Shown here: positions 13,140 to 26,100 of the stretch, one piece after another | How the letters are laid out: each line of letters opens with the position of its first letter | How positions within the stretch are numbered: position 1 is the first letter of the stretch | NCBI GenBank assembly: GCA_000729835.1 | Contig: JFHB01000047.1 | Coordinates: 1-64,000, forward strand | Source of the DNA: Atkinsonella hypoxylon | Taxonomy: Eukaryota > Ascomycota > Sordariomycetes > Hypocreales > Clavicipitaceae | Length of the DNA: 64,000 bases | Direction: 5' to 3' | Notes under the pieces: model-generated | What the model was told of the DNA's origin: nothing | Seen by the model: only the letters and a program-made list of their open reading frames with translations | Database searches by the model: none | Position numbers and translations under genes: made by a program

Positions 13140-15038
13140 TTGAGCTCTGGACCATATTTGGCAGACGTGATTTTACAAACTTTTTCCAAGTACATAGTTC
13201 TTATGGGCTGGTGGGAGCAAGCTTCCATGATGGCATTTCCTTCTGCCTTGAGCGACAATTTCGAACTGGCTCGGCGATTATGATGGGGACGGCGTCTTTG
13301 AAGCGGGTATATAATCGAATGGGATTCGATGACCGGGAAAGGCGTATCTAGCCAGCAGTATAATCTCCTAGCATGTTTTTTTTCCCCTCCTTTCTTCACT
13401 TCTTGAACAAGACGTTTGGTTTGAATGATGTCTTGGACCGCTTTAGTGTGATGAGTGTTCCCGATTGGTTGAGAAAGGATTGTTGATTATGGGTACACCA
13501 TATTGAGTGGAAGTCGAACCAGTGGGATATTTAGATTTACTTCAATTACAGGTGAATAACTGGAAGGGACATGATTCAACCTCAGTAAAAGTGACGTCTA
13601 GGTTACATTGCCTTTCGGTCTACTTTAATGACATGGAAACGGGGAGAGAACAAGTTGCAATCGTGACGTCTACCCCAACTGCCAGCCACGCAGTAGTCGT
13701 GATCAAAGCTTCTTTGTCGCTCATTGAACTTTTTTGTTCCTTACGAGTAAAGTAGTAAGACACCTTCGAGCTTATTGACTTTGATGAGCTACTATATACT
13801 AGGCTTAGGCAGAGACATGATGAACCCCCCTGGTCGACGTGCGATGGTCAGAGGTAAGCACGTCTACGACCGTATCAGCTCAGCGCTGCTAGGAAGCAAC
13901 GGCAAGGCCATCCGGTGACATCGGTTGCTTGGCATGTTTTGGAGCATGTGCGTTATGTTTTCCCCCAAGTGGCAGTATCCGACATCGCTTGCCCCATATC
14001 GTCCTCAGCGAATCCACCCCCTGCAAGACAAGCGCTAAGGACACTACCGCAGGCATCGCGTGGGTTTGCCCATTGCTAATGGAGACACAACAAGATGGAT
14101 GTCAGGAAAATTGCCTGTCTGGGCCCGCTATGCACGTGAGCGCGGCGCCATGTACTTCCGGGCAACCTTGTGGCCATTCAAGAGCTTGAAGGCAGGTAGG
14201 TCTTTGTGGGAAGTTGTACGTGGCACTGATTGGAATCTAGCTGGGAGCCCGAGTGAAAGCTGGAAAGAAAAACCTGTCCGAGGGCGAACATGGAAAAGGG
14301 CTTACCCCCCCCCCGGGGCCCGATAACGACTCTCTTGTACAAGTGAGTGGGCGCCGGAACCCCCTTTCACTTTCTTGGCATTGAACTACTGCGTGCTTCA
14401 CATGTTTTTGGTTGCGGGGAAGAAGCTGGGCTTCTGCGCTTCAGAATCACACCCTGTGGTTTCAAATCTTTTGCTGGCCTGGTTCGCCAGCATTGGCCTG
14501 GCTTCGGCAGTTGACCTTCCCCAGGAATCATGTTCTGTCCTCGTTCTTGCTTGTAGTCATGACACGGGTATGTAGTGAATCGGCGATGGCCCCCTCGCTT
14601 TGTTTCTCCTCATTGTTTTGACAAGAAAAGCGAGCGAGAAAGGATGGTGCAGACAGATATAGGGATGGCGGCACAAGCATGGGGGCGAGCACACACCGAT
14701 GGCACCTCATGCTTTACTGTCTAGTCTCGTCTCATGAATTACATCAACAGCATACAGACAGATTGATATTGGGGTTGCATTGGGGGGCTACGCTACTGCT
14801 TGTGATTGTTCCCCTAAGCCATCAAACGTAGCGCCCCGAAACACGCCAACTTTTTCTGCGTTTTTCAACCTCCTGATCCTCATCTCGTTCGCCTGGCGTG
14901 ATATGATGCACCTAGAATGAGTTGGATGATACGGGACTGAAAAATGAGACGCACCGCCCACGCAATGTGCCTTATATATGACGCTCGCTACGAGAGCCAT
15001 TGTGTAGCAGACACCATGGAAGAAGAGGCCTCCTCACC

Positions 15039-15074
<36 letters not shown>

Positions 15075-15808
15075 ATTACTCGAGGCACACGAACACGAGA
15101 AAGAAATAAATACAATAGAGTAAGCCCAAGCCAAAATGCTTAAACCAATCGTGGCGTTAAAAAATAGTGATGTCATCTCTTCATGTTGGCCGACCCTCGG
15201 TGATCAAATCGCTATAGCATCACCAAAGGCGACAGCCATATAGAAGCAGCGGTAAAATATCGTAATTCAATGCTCTAGCGCCCCAGAATATGCCTCTTTT
15301 TTGGTGTTTCAAACGCCATTCGCCGATGCGGGTGATGTCGTTCGTTTCATTGTTAGGATGCCGTGTCATGAAAATGTTGAAATTTCGGTGCAAACACCCA
15401 GCCCGTTCGGTTCATTTGCTGCTAAGAATTATCCCCTTTCCCGTTGTCGTCGGCGGAATCGTTGCATAATGATAATGCTCTCCGATTAGGCATTTTATTG
15501 TTTTTTCTTTGGATCTTTGGGCGGCTGATTAGTTAATGAAATGGTAGCTTTTCCCCCCCTCTTTTCTGGTTTAGATAATCTCTGCACAAGAAGCTGCCCA
15601 ACTGCTTCGATGCGTATGGACGGGACCTTTGTCGGTTGCAGCGGCGACAGCAACAAGACCAAACGCGAAAAAGGGTCTGGTTTTGGTTTTGGTTTTGGGC
15701 GAGAGCAGGGACTGGCCAAGAACTGGAGCCCCTCGCTCCCTCACTGAGCGACATCTCCACCCCACCAAAGGTCCTGTTATTGCCAGGTCACGACGAGCTT
15801 TCCACTCA
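13140..15808. other. Intergenic region between OPY2 and RAS-2 genes
   Basis: The two flanking genes converge, so both 3' UTRs lie here. No supported gene was found; the open frames begin with non-ATG codons and have random composition. A run of about 32 A residues lies at 15040-15071. A C/G homopolymer junction occurs near 14305. The stretch from 15490 to 15808 is the likely 3' UTR of the RAS-2 gene. Confidence 0.6.
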
Positions 15809-16652
15809 TCATAATATAATGCACTTTTTGCTCTTCTCGCCATCCTTGCTGCGTCTTGACCGTACTGGTTCGCGTTCGCGACCGTTAATGTCTCCATTGC
15901 CTACGCGCGATCGCCCATTAGTGCTTCCTGATGGACGAGCGACGTGTTGTAGCTGCCGGCGCAGGATGCGAACCACGTCGTAGAAGGCTCTTTCGACGTT
16001 GACGCAGTTTTTCGCAGACGCTTCAACGAATTCACAGCCTAATTCGCGGGCTAATGCGTGCCCCTCTTGCGTAGAAACCTCTCGCTCTGTAACTCTGTCG
16101 CTCTTGTTACCCACGAGCATGATGGGCACCGGCATCTGAGGGCTAGCAGCCGCAAGGGGCGATCCCGGGTACGACGGCGATGACCCACAGGACTCTTTTA
16201 CCCGTTGAATCTGGTGGTGGAATCTCTTGATGCGATTGAATGACGAACGGGATGAGATGCTGTAGACTAGAACGAAGCCTTCACCGTCTCGGATCCATTG
16301 ATCGCGCAATGCCGTATATTCTTCTTGCCCAGCCGTGTCGAGAACCTCAAGCATGCACGGTTGCCCGTCTATGACGACTTGCTTGCGGTATGAATCTTCA
16401 ATCGTGGGATCATACTATTGTGGCGGAATGTCATCAGATTACGTCTTTCGGAGGAGTAGATAGTCTTGAGCTTCTCCCCCGCCTCTAACACGCCGAGGGC
16501 GACAGTGGTGAGGGACATGAATCAAGTGCGTGGGAGGAAAAACGTACCGTTTCGACAAAGTGTTGTAAACAAAGTTGGATAGTCAATGCTGTCTTGCCCA
16601 CGCCGCCGTCCCCTAAAACCACAAGCTTATGTAACGTCATACGGCCCGTCAT
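15809..16652 (-). CDS. ras-2: Ras-2 type small GTPase
   Basis: Small GTP-binding switch of the filamentous-fungal Ras-2 group, acting at the plasma membrane in growth, polarity and conidiation signalling. Two exons, 16652-16548 and 16414-15809, give 236 residues. Visible motifs are the P-loop GDGGVGKT at residues 14-21, the effector segment YDPTIEDSY at 36-44, DTAGQE at 61-66, NKSD, the SAK motif, and a C-terminal CIIL prenylation box at 233-236. A Ser/Pro/Ala-rich insert (about 20 residues, near PSYPGSPLAAASPQ) before the NKSD motif distinguishes this group from Ras-1. The tail before the CaaX box is rich in Arg and Lys, which helps membrane binding. The first exon is hidden if only the long open frame is read, because its ATG lies across an intron. 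Confidence 0.93.
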
Positions 16653-17255
16653 GATGGCCGAGGAACTTGGAGCTGGGCGCGCAAAAAAGACGTCTTGGGT
16701 GAGCTAGTCGAACTAGACTGGGGGCGAAATGCTGATCCTTAGTCCTTCGAGGGGTTGAGATGATGGAGCAGCAGAGGGAGAAGGGTGGCGGGCAGTGTAA
16801 GAATGATAAATATTGACAATATATTCGTGGAGGAGTGCAAGTCAGGCTCGGGACGAGTTGTTTGGGGCGAGGAGGAGGGATGCGCTGCGAATGTGCGGCT
16901 CGACGTCAATGGAGAGGAAGCAGAGGAGAGAGCTAGGTCGAAGGATGTTTGCTTCAGCCTCAGCACACAAACACCTTTGGCCGGTTGTTGCTTATTAGGT
17001 AGGCGTCCTGTTGGTGGGAGCTGGTCTGGTGGTTTCTTGGGTATGGTTGGTATGGTTGGTTGGTATGGTTGAGGGTCCGAGTGGAGTCGGTGGGCGGGCG
17101 GGTTTGCGGGTCCCTTGTCTCTTTGCAGAGCAAGAGCGACAGGCTACGGTGCCAGACCAGACAAGACAAGACAAAGCTAGGAAGACCACATGCGATGGGT
17201 TGGACAAGCTGGGGTTCGGTTTGATTCCAGGAGCTGAATTCAGATTCACATGCAC

Positions 17256-17294
17256 GATGGTGATGGCGATGGTGATGGCGATGGTGATGGTGGT
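17256..17294. repeat. ATGGTG/ATGGCG microsatellite
   Basis: Six-base units GATGGT and GATGGC alternate for about 40 bases in non-coding DNA upstream of the RAS-2 gene. Confidence 0.85.
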
Positions 17295-18021
17295 GCAAAT
17301 GCTAATGGCAAATTCTGATGGTGATGCTTGGGGTTGCTGATGCAGACAGGAGAATTCATCCAGGCAACGACGAAGCAGTGCCAGCTCTATTCTCGATTCG
17401 CCGCGAGAGCGCGTTGCGCAAATATATTGGCTGCTACACTGCTACACATGAAGGGCACCCGGTCTACTGCAGCAGATCGTCCGTCCAGTCTGGACTCAAA
17501 AGTGGGGCACTATCCTTGTCCTTGTCCCTGTCCCTTAGTTCGTCGGATCCTTGGACAAGCAGGCAGACGACGAGACTTCCTTTGTTGGTCGAGTCCAATG
17601 ACCAGGGTCGATCTGGATAAAGTCCAGGATACGGCCTCTTGCTAATACATGATCCCGACGTGCTGCGAGGCAGAGATGGCTTATCAATGTTGTGATTGGC
17701 AAGAGGGACTTTGCTCAGGGTGAAACCTAGCCTACCAGGCACCTAGGTAGGTACCTATCCGAGTTAGCCTAGGAGGTAGATACCCAAGGTACAATGTACT
17801 AGTAGTGATGAGCAGTATCAAAGCAGCTGCGCTGGACCCGAGAATGGGCGAGTGGGTGCCGCGGGTTGTGACGGGGTGGATGCTTCCTCGGGGGTGGAGG
17901 TGGAGGCCCCAAGGCCCCCGGTGCTTCAAAAGGCCATCCATCACTGCTATCCCATATTATCCCATGCCTTCATACAGACCAGGTGAGGTTGAGGCCAGAT
18001 CTGCCCGCTCCTCAGTTGCTC

Positions 18022-18077
18022 AGTCGCGGTCGCAGTCGCAGTCGCAGTCGCAGTCGCAGTCGCAGTCGCAGTCGCAG
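18022..18077. repeat. CAGTCG hexanucleotide microsatellite
   Basis: Nine near-perfect copies of a 6-bp CAGTCG unit, with one variant copy at the left end. It lies in non-coding DNA. Confidence 0.9.
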
Positions 18078-21000
18078 CCACGTCGGTCTGTCTGTACACC
18101 CACTAAAGCTTGGGGAGCCTAGGGGGACTTGGGGGGACTGATAAGCGGGTCACCGTCCTGTTTGGCCAAAGCTTGAGAGCGACGAGAGCGGCGAGAGCGA
18201 ATGCAAATAGCGTGTCTTATTATTGGGAGAGCCTTATCATACATAGGCTCGGCTCGATTTGTGCTCTTGTACCATGAACCAGACCCGAGGTGGCCATTGT
18301 CTCTCTCCCTCTCTTGCTCTCTCCTTTCCATCCTTCCTTCCTCCCCTCCTCTCTTTCGTTCTTGCTCGCTTGCCTGTACTGTAGACCAAGGTTTGTCCAC
18401 TCATCGTACTTGAGTCTCGTGCAGATTTCTATTGCTAGCGCTACGTGGCCAATTCTGATAATAGATGCTATTGTTAACGGACCGCTCTTATTTTAGTCCA
18501 CCAATACTACAGGTCTTTTATATATTAACAAACCCAGATTCCATCCTAAGACTTGAATATGAGTCGCACTGCACCAACGCGCAGTTGCTTCAATGCCAGA
18601 CTAGTGAGTGGTTCGTTAGCAAACGCGATACTGCAAGAGAAAAGAACAAACGACAATATACGAGCCATATAATGCTGACTCTTGAGTTTGCTGGAGAAGG
18701 TATTCCCCACCGCCCGGTACGAATAGCATAACTGATCGAAATCTACGGCAAGGGTTCTGTTCCGCTGACAAAGCCAGTCGGCCAAGTAACGCCAGCATAA
18801 CATCATCTGGCTTTGTTTCAGAGGCAATCAATGGGGCGCTGCCCCATTTTCTTTCCGGGTATGGTTTTGATGGAGTGAGTGGGAGGATAATAAGCCTCGC
18901 TTTGTGTTGCTTTGGCGGCCTTGATGAAGAGAGCTTCGTTGACGGGCACCCTGGTAGCACTAAGCAAGGAAATGGTCAGTCATTACTTCATCCATTAGGG
19001 GCTCATATCTAATCCTTTTCTCATGGTTCACTATCCCGTACGACCACAGATGTCCGTCCTTTGCATGACACGAGATGACAAAAGGACGAGCCTGCCGAAC
19101 TCCGAGGTCGCCACGTGTCAACAGCCGGTGTGAGTTTCAATTCTAGTTCCAGTTGTTCAAATCTCCATTATGCATCGGCCGTTGGTCAACGCAAGTGCTT
19201 AAGCGGCTGGAGTGGATCTCGACTCGTCCCTTCGTTGTCCGACTTATGCGACTGGCGGAAATGGAAGCAGCCTTTCCCTTGATGCTGTACGACATGTGGC
19301 AAATAGGAGAAGGGAGACAGATAAAAAAACAAGACTAAAAATAGGTAGGCGAGGCTGGACAGTCGAGCGGCTCAAAAAGCACAAACAACCAGATGCACGT
19401 AGTTATGCATCTCTCGTGAGTCGAAAGAGTTTTCAGTTTTAATTAGCTGATATTACGAGCGACTGTGGCTACCACTATGTCCATCTGACCTGCGAGACAT
19501 GCCGCGAATGAAGGTGGTAACCTCGTCACATGCCTACAATATAAATGTAAGCAAGGACGTACAACTAGGCGATTCGATCGCTGCCAATGGATTCTATCGC
19601 TGTTAATTGCCTTTATCACGACTAGTTAGCACCAACTACTTTTAAGAACATTCGTAGCAATTAGCAGCGATGGAAACAATATCTAATTGAGTCGTATTAC
19701 ACTATTAGTGTGTTCTGTGGTAATATATGTACGGAACCAGACACAATATTGTAAACCCCTGCTCCTCCGCTAAGGTGTATGGTGATACATTAAGTACATT
19801 AAGTGATTAGGTACCCGGTACTCCCGGTACAGAGTAGAAACCCACCTTGATACCTACCGGGTACCTACCCTACCATGCCGCGCCAAGCCGGATTCTGGAC
19901 AGAGTCACATGCCCGTATTAGGAATAGTCATAATATTCCGTTAGTAGTTATGCCTGAGGCAATTCTAGCAGTCTTACAGAAAGCAATTGGGCAGCCCGCC
20001 ATAGTAAGGTAGGTACCTATCTTAGATACTGATACCCCAGGAGGTATTCGGTACCCTGGTAGGCATGGGCACGGCCCGGGGCATGGGACGTGGCATTTGC
20101 TCCGCTTCAGGCCTCCTCAGGCACGGAGCTACGGAGCTGATGCCGCCGACCTACTTACTGTACGTCCAACCTGTCCTAGATGCAAAAAAAGCGTCTGGTG
20201 GGAAGGAACAATGCAGGAAGCCAAGGCTCACGCAAAAGGTAACGCGAGTGACGTGGGTGCGCAGCCACGGAACTTTGAACGAAGCATTGACTCCGTAATT
20301 CCCTCACCAACGTCGCACTTTGTCTGCATGAAAGATTTCTGGCGATGCTGTCGCTATCTAGCTTTGACCACCTCGCTCCCATCGAGCCGGCCGCCATAGT
20401 CCTGTATTCGCCACGACGAGGCTTATTTAGTTGTCGACGAGCCACGTTTGTAAACAAAGCATGCTCTGTCCACACTACACACCAGACGCGCAACGCAAGC
20501 AACGTGGGAATTACCGTCAAGCATCACCTTCCCATGACCACTAGCCGGCATCATAGATGCATTGTGGATATGCTTATCCATGCTTGTGGTTCAGATCTGA
20601 CTCTGATCAGGACTTGGCTTCATGCCCCACAGGAACTTGTGCCGTCTTCCACTTGACTGCATTAAATCACCCTAGACGCGATGGTCGATGTCCGCCCTTA
20701 CATGAAGCCTGCCGCTAGCAGTCTGGGCGTCCGCCGGGAACCCGCCCTGTTTACATCCTTTGGCCCGGCTGTTTCTTCTAATCGTCGATTCACCGTCGTC
20801 ACCCACGACGTCTTGGAGCAAAATGTGGCTGCCGGGTATCCCTTGTAGTAAGTATCTTGAGGGCAAGATTGTAGATTTGCGGCGAAAACGCAGTACATGC
20901 AGACGAGCCATTAGGGTACTCCGTATGCGCCCAAGACTTGAGGCTACTAGTGGCTCAAGATAATAATGAGCAGGATTGTTTGCTGTTTCACCCGCAAACA

Positions 21001-22360
21001 TGCTACAGGGCAAACGAGAGTAATATCAAGCATCCACAGCTAGCGAGTTTGCCTTTAATGGCACGGAGATGCCAAATTATACGAGCTCCCCCCTCCTGCC
21101 TTGCCTACACTATAGGCAGGAAGGCCTCTGTACTTTGACACTCGCGTGAATGGCTACATGGCGGTGCACGGCTACTCCCTTGTATTTGACGTCCCTTTGG
21201 TTGATATAAACACGTCACAGCCACCACGATCAAAGTGTCTCGGGAAAGTGTCTTGGGATGGCCAGCGCGGATAACACAGTCCGTTCGCAACTCGAGTTCT
21301 AGTTAGTGCCAGAACTTGCGGCAATAGTGCTGCCGTGCGCTTGGGTCCCATGTAAAATCAGCGGTCTGCCGAAGAGCTGTCTCTCCAGTATTCGGAGCCT
21401 GCGAACCATACCCACTTTCGCATGTCTTTGGTCGGCTATCGTGTCAACCTAATATTCCATGCAGGTCCAGGTATCCGCCCTATCTGATGGCGTTCATCAT
21501 CTACCAGTCAATCGAACATCATAGTCCATGCTTGTCTCAGTTGCCATCGGAGACATCTTGCCGTCTCCTGCAAAGTGGCTGGACGAGTAGCCATATTCTG
21601 CGGCAACGCGCGTGTCATGTTTCTCTTCAGAGACTTACTTGATCCAGCCATGCTGGCGATCCAGCAGACCGGGACTGAACCATATGAATTGTGTAAGTCG
21701 CGTCTCATGTAATGTACAAGGACATGAATCAGTTTATACCAGTGAGGCTGTGGCTGTTTGTTGACTATTGGCGTTAAAAGTTGGCTTCTCATGTATGTAC
21801 GAAGTACAGGACGCCGTGATTAGTATTAATGCACGTACGGAATACCTATGGAAAACAAGACCACCTATTCCGTACGGTGCGGTAACTACATTGTGTTATG
21901 GTTCATACGGAATACTCTGACTGGGCTTTCTGCCTCGGGTTCGACTCGCCCGTCTTGCCTCGGCTTGCCGATACGTAAAGACCCGTCACAGTCACGGTCC
22001 TTACCACTCACCTCGAAGCCAGTCATTGACTCTCTGTCGGGTATTAAGTTGGTGGAAGGCCAAGCCAAAATACCAAGTTACGTGCACTGCTTTTAGGGCT
22101 TCACCTGCTCTTTTCTTTTCTTGAGGAAAAAAAAAAAAAAAAAAATGAATTCCAGATGCAGAACGTGGCGAAAGTTGTCCTTGGAAACCAAAAAGCTGTT
22201 TATGTAGCTCCATGATAAAGATATCTATCATTCCTAGCATGCAGACCTCTCGATGTGTACTCCGTACTCCTTCTCGTTAGCAGCACGGTAGTTTTTAGTC
22301 CTCGTAATTATCATATTCACATAATCTGGCATGCCCACAACTCACCAAGAGGAGAACTCG

Positions 22361-23167
22361 CTACACGACATCCAAGAGTTTCTCCGCAATGGCTTCAAAA
22401 CCAGCCTCATCGTCCCCAATCCACAGATCCACGCAGTTCCTGGCCTTCTTGTACGCCTCGCCATCCTGATCCATCTCATCCTCCCCAGGCCTCTTGACAT
22501 AAATGGTTCTCAGACCGCAATTGCTCGCGTCTTCCAGGTCCCTCATAAGGCACGCCACCATAGCAACCTCGCCCGGCTGCAATCCCATCTGCCCGACTGC
22601 ACCGAGATATATCTCCGGATGGAGCTTATACAATCTGAACATGTCTACACAAAACAGGACGTCGAATTCCATGCCCCCATAGTCAACTAGATCCCTTACC
22701 AGCGCTTCGCTTGCATTCGACAGTGCCCCAAGCTTGATGCCCCTGCTCTTCAGCGTCGCGAGACCCGTTACTGTATCGGGCCACGGATCCAGACGGTGCC
22801 ACACCAAGCTCAATGATTCAATCTCCGAGTCTGTGTATAGGGCGCCTAGGTTCCAAGCATCGAGCAGCCGGACTAGACTCTCGCGGTTGTGCTCATCCAT
22901 TGTCTTGCACGCATCGTCTGGCTGGAACGCCCTCACGAGATCCAGGCATGATGATGTGCGCCATTCCTGCGCGAAGCGTCCCCAGTCCTCCTCTGTCAGG
23001 GTCTGCAGTCTTTGTTTCAGCGAATGGGGCGCTGTGCCGGATTGCTTGCGGTGCGCTCGGAGGGTGAGCTCTTGCACCACCGCGGTCCGCCAGTCGACGG
23101 TTGTGCCGACGAGGTCGAAGATGAGAGCCTTGACGGATGAGCGGGGTGGGACTTCACAGGGTGACAT
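22361..23167 (-). CDS. HAD-superfamily hydrolase (haloacid dehalogenase type II-like)
   Basis: Probable cytosolic hydrolase of the HAD superfamily; the substrate cannot be read from sequence. A single exon of 268 residues, starting at the first ATG (MSPCEVPP). Motif I is FDLVGTTVDW with the nucleophile Asp18. In phosphatases a second Asp two residues later acts as acid/base; here it is Val, which fits dehalogenase-like rather than phosphatase-like members. SNAS is motif II, the Lys in RLYKLHPE is motif III, and RDLEDASNCG is close to motif IV. A helical cap lies between motifs I and II. An upstream frame with ATG at 23256 could add an N-terminus only through an unproven intron, so the shorter start is used. 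Confidence 0.85.
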   Translation of the reverse strand: MSPCEVPPRSSVKALIFDLVGTTVDWRTAVVQELTLRAHRKQSGTAPHSLKQRLQTLTEEDWGRFAQEWRTSSCLDLVRAFQPDDACKTMDEHNRESLVRLLDAWNLGALYTDSEIESLSLVWHRLDPWPDTVTGLATLKSRGIKLGALSNASEALVRDLVDYGGMEFDVLFCVDMFRLYKLHPEIYLGAVGQMGLQPGEVAMVACLMRDLEDASNCGLRTIYVKRPGEDEMDQDGEAYKKARNCVDLWIGDDEAGFEAIAEKLLDVV

Positions 23168-26100
23168 GGCGTGGGACGTGACTTGCACGTGCTGGATATT
23201 CCGACGAGTATGAAAGGAGGAATGACATGCGTTGTGGTTGTTGGAGGTTGCGCCATGACTGGATCCGCGTCTGTGATTAGTATAGGAAGGAGCAGGTGCT
23301 GTTTTCCGAGTATCGTTGACGGAAAAGGAAGGTTGTATTTTTGAGGAAGGAAGTTAATGGCCCGACTTTGGCTCGTGGCTCACTTGGACGGACTGCGCTG
23401 ACTTGGGGAATGGTTCCCTTTTACAGTACAGGTCTGGGAGCGAATTCGATTTTCAACATGGGATTTTTACGGATGACTTTGTAGTTTCTGAGGGCTAAGT
23501 TGTTGATGCGTGGATGCAACGTGTGGAGGTTAAAAATTCTAGCAGAACATTGCGCCATTGAACGACGAGATTCCACAGCTCTCATTCGCTATGACATCTC
23601 TGCTGTTTCTTCTAAGCTGCTTGTTCAGGTCGCGAGCCTTTTCTCCCGCCAGCTTATACCAAAATCAAGGGAGACAGACTGGCTAAAAGTTGAGCTGCCG
23701 CTGGAATCTCGTTCAGAAACGCATGTTGCTGTGAACGCAACGGCAGCAACGTCTGCCTAAGCCGGCCCTACGGAATCGTTCTTGTCGTGAACAGAAAAGA
23801 AACCGTCAGGCTGATGCGCCGTTTCGTAGTCTGAACGATCTTCTGTTGGTTCCATCGTCGCCAGAGTGATGACTGATTAGTTAGTCCCGCCCATTAGCAG
23901 CCGCTGCCGAAGCACATTCCTGGCTGCAGAGAAGAATCCCTTGACTTGACACTTCCCCGACTGCTCGATTTGTTAGTTATGATATCGGGACGTGCGGAGA
24001 AGCTACCCAGCTACCAACCTTTTTCCTAGCTTGCCCAGCACCTCTGACCCATAGTTGTTTTTGCATTATAGCTGCAATAGCTAGCTCAAATTATTATATC
24101 GATCATTATTACATGAAAAACTAATTCTTCACGCTTTTGGACTAGCGGTCCAATCAACTTCAGCCGAACACACCTTCGGTTGATGCGGAAAGTGGAGCAG
24201 GCCTCAGGCCACTAGGCGCCAACTCGTCAGGTGAGCTGTAGTAGGCTTAGCCATCGATATGCCAACCCAACCCAATTAACATCTTTTTACAGAACAAAGA
24301 TTTCGAAAAGGCAGCCAATTATGTGCTTGGAAATGATTTAGTGCTAATCTCGATTAGGGGCGGTCTGGTACTGGGCAACTCTGTCCACATGCCCGTCACT
24401 CGTTACTTTGTCATGACAAGTGAGCCGCTCGATTCTGATTACAGGACCGTATTTGCCCATCAATCAATTTGGGTTTAATTGCCTTGGGCAACCTGCACGA
24501 ATCCCCATAAAATTGGCCGCTTGTGTTGTCAGCAATCTGGTTCATCCCTGATTGCCGCAGCATCAAGATCAAGTAATATGTACGGAGTACATGCATCCAT
24601 CTCCTTGGTGCGGGCTGGTTCCAAACTCGGTCTCTCGGTCCGCGAGACCTGTCATGTATGTATGTACATACGTACAATACAACAACCCCTGTATGATTTT
24701 GCAGAGATACAAGCCGTTAGGGAGGCACGAGGTGGATATACAGGGTATTAAACGCCACTGAAAGATATATTCCTTTTTATGTAATTTTCCTTCAATTACA
24801 AGTCACTTCTAGCTCCACACTACAACTCACGCATTTCCGAGCTGACGGTTGATAGGCCCCTTCCCTCCTGACAGGTCACCGATGCAAAATTACAAAAGGA
24901 TGTATTGTACGTGCGTGTGTGTAACTAGGACAATTGCCAGTGAAGTGCTTTCTCCATTAGAGTGGAAAATGATTACGATTGAACATGGTCCTCTAAAGCA
25001 GCTTGCTTCATTGGGTTATGATCCTAGTCGCGACCGGGCTGGAGCTAGCTCGGCACCAAGGAGACCATGGAGCGGCGGCTGTTGGGATGAAAAACCCTGG
25101 CAAGGGGGTCGACAGATTGAGCACAAGGCCGTAAAAAGCCACATGGTGATTTAAGCTATGGGCGTCGATGCAAGCGGAGGGCGGATGTGGGACAGCCGTG
25201 ACGAGTTTGTGCAAGATGCCGAGATTAATTGCCCAAGAACAAAGGAAAAATATTCAGCTGGTGTTAGGAGCTCTGTTCGATTACACTTCCTGCAGCGGTG
25301 CTCATGGCACGAACGAAGATGATAACGAGTGAATAGTAGGGAAGAGGAATAAAAGAAAGGGGAAGGATTTATGCATACTTGGTGAAACGAAGTTTCTAGT
25401 TTTGTTCTCTTTTTTTTTTTTTTTTTTTTCTTTTTTTTTTTGGCTGAGAGGCGGGCGGGCGGCACTGGACGGCTCCAATTTTTTTGTTCTTTCCTTCGAA
25501 CCCCTTTTTGGGGCACGATCCCATTAGCCTACCTAGGTACCTAGCTAGTAAGGCGGAGTGGCACGACGGCTCAAGAAACGGCATGGGGGTGGCGGGGAGG
25601 GGGACCCGTGGGCTGTGGGACGGCGCCCTCGACAAAAGTAGGTTGTCTGGTATCAAAAGCAACTCCCCGTCAAGCCCGTCTGACGATTAACTGGTGCTGA
25701 AACATCGTTGCTGTGCAGATAATACCCATCTGCTTCAAAACAACCGTTCTCTGGCGGCCGAATCGCCATGAAATCCTCCGGACATGCATCTGCGCAATCC
25801 CTGCTGTTCCTGACCCCCCCTGCAAGGTTTATTCTCTTCTCACGAGCCCAGCGGACCTGGGCCCACTTCAAATTCAAGTTTGAGTTCTTTTTGCTCATCC
25901 ACAGAAATAACTTAGCTTGTGCGAGACAATAAATGGCCAAAACCATATTTTCGATTGATCGGCTCTGGTCAAATCTCATGACCATTGACGAGCCATGAAG
26001 GAAATGAATGGCTTGTGCGGCCGCCAAACTCAGCGGCTGCTGAAGGTAACTCGAGGTCAACCAAAGAGGTTCAAATGCGTGGGTGGTCCTCAATATCCTT

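Larger units (their letters stand above)
16653..22360. other. 5.7 kb gene-poor intergenic region with microsatellites
   Basis: The first kilobase is probably promoter and leader of the RAS-2 gene. Microsatellites occur at 17256-17294 (ATGGTG/ATGGCG units) and 18022-18077 (CAGTCG units). From 17700 to 20070 there is a cluster of TAGGTACCTA-type words. TACGGARTA words lie at 20917, 21836, 21866, 21906 and 22258. No open frame has protein-like features. The last 280 bases lie just downstream of the HAD gene. Confidence 0.55.

Noticed and set aside
25653..26093. 146-aa frame on the minus strand
   Set aside because: Starts with TTG, has no ATG at its beginning and no recognisable motif; kept as non-coding.
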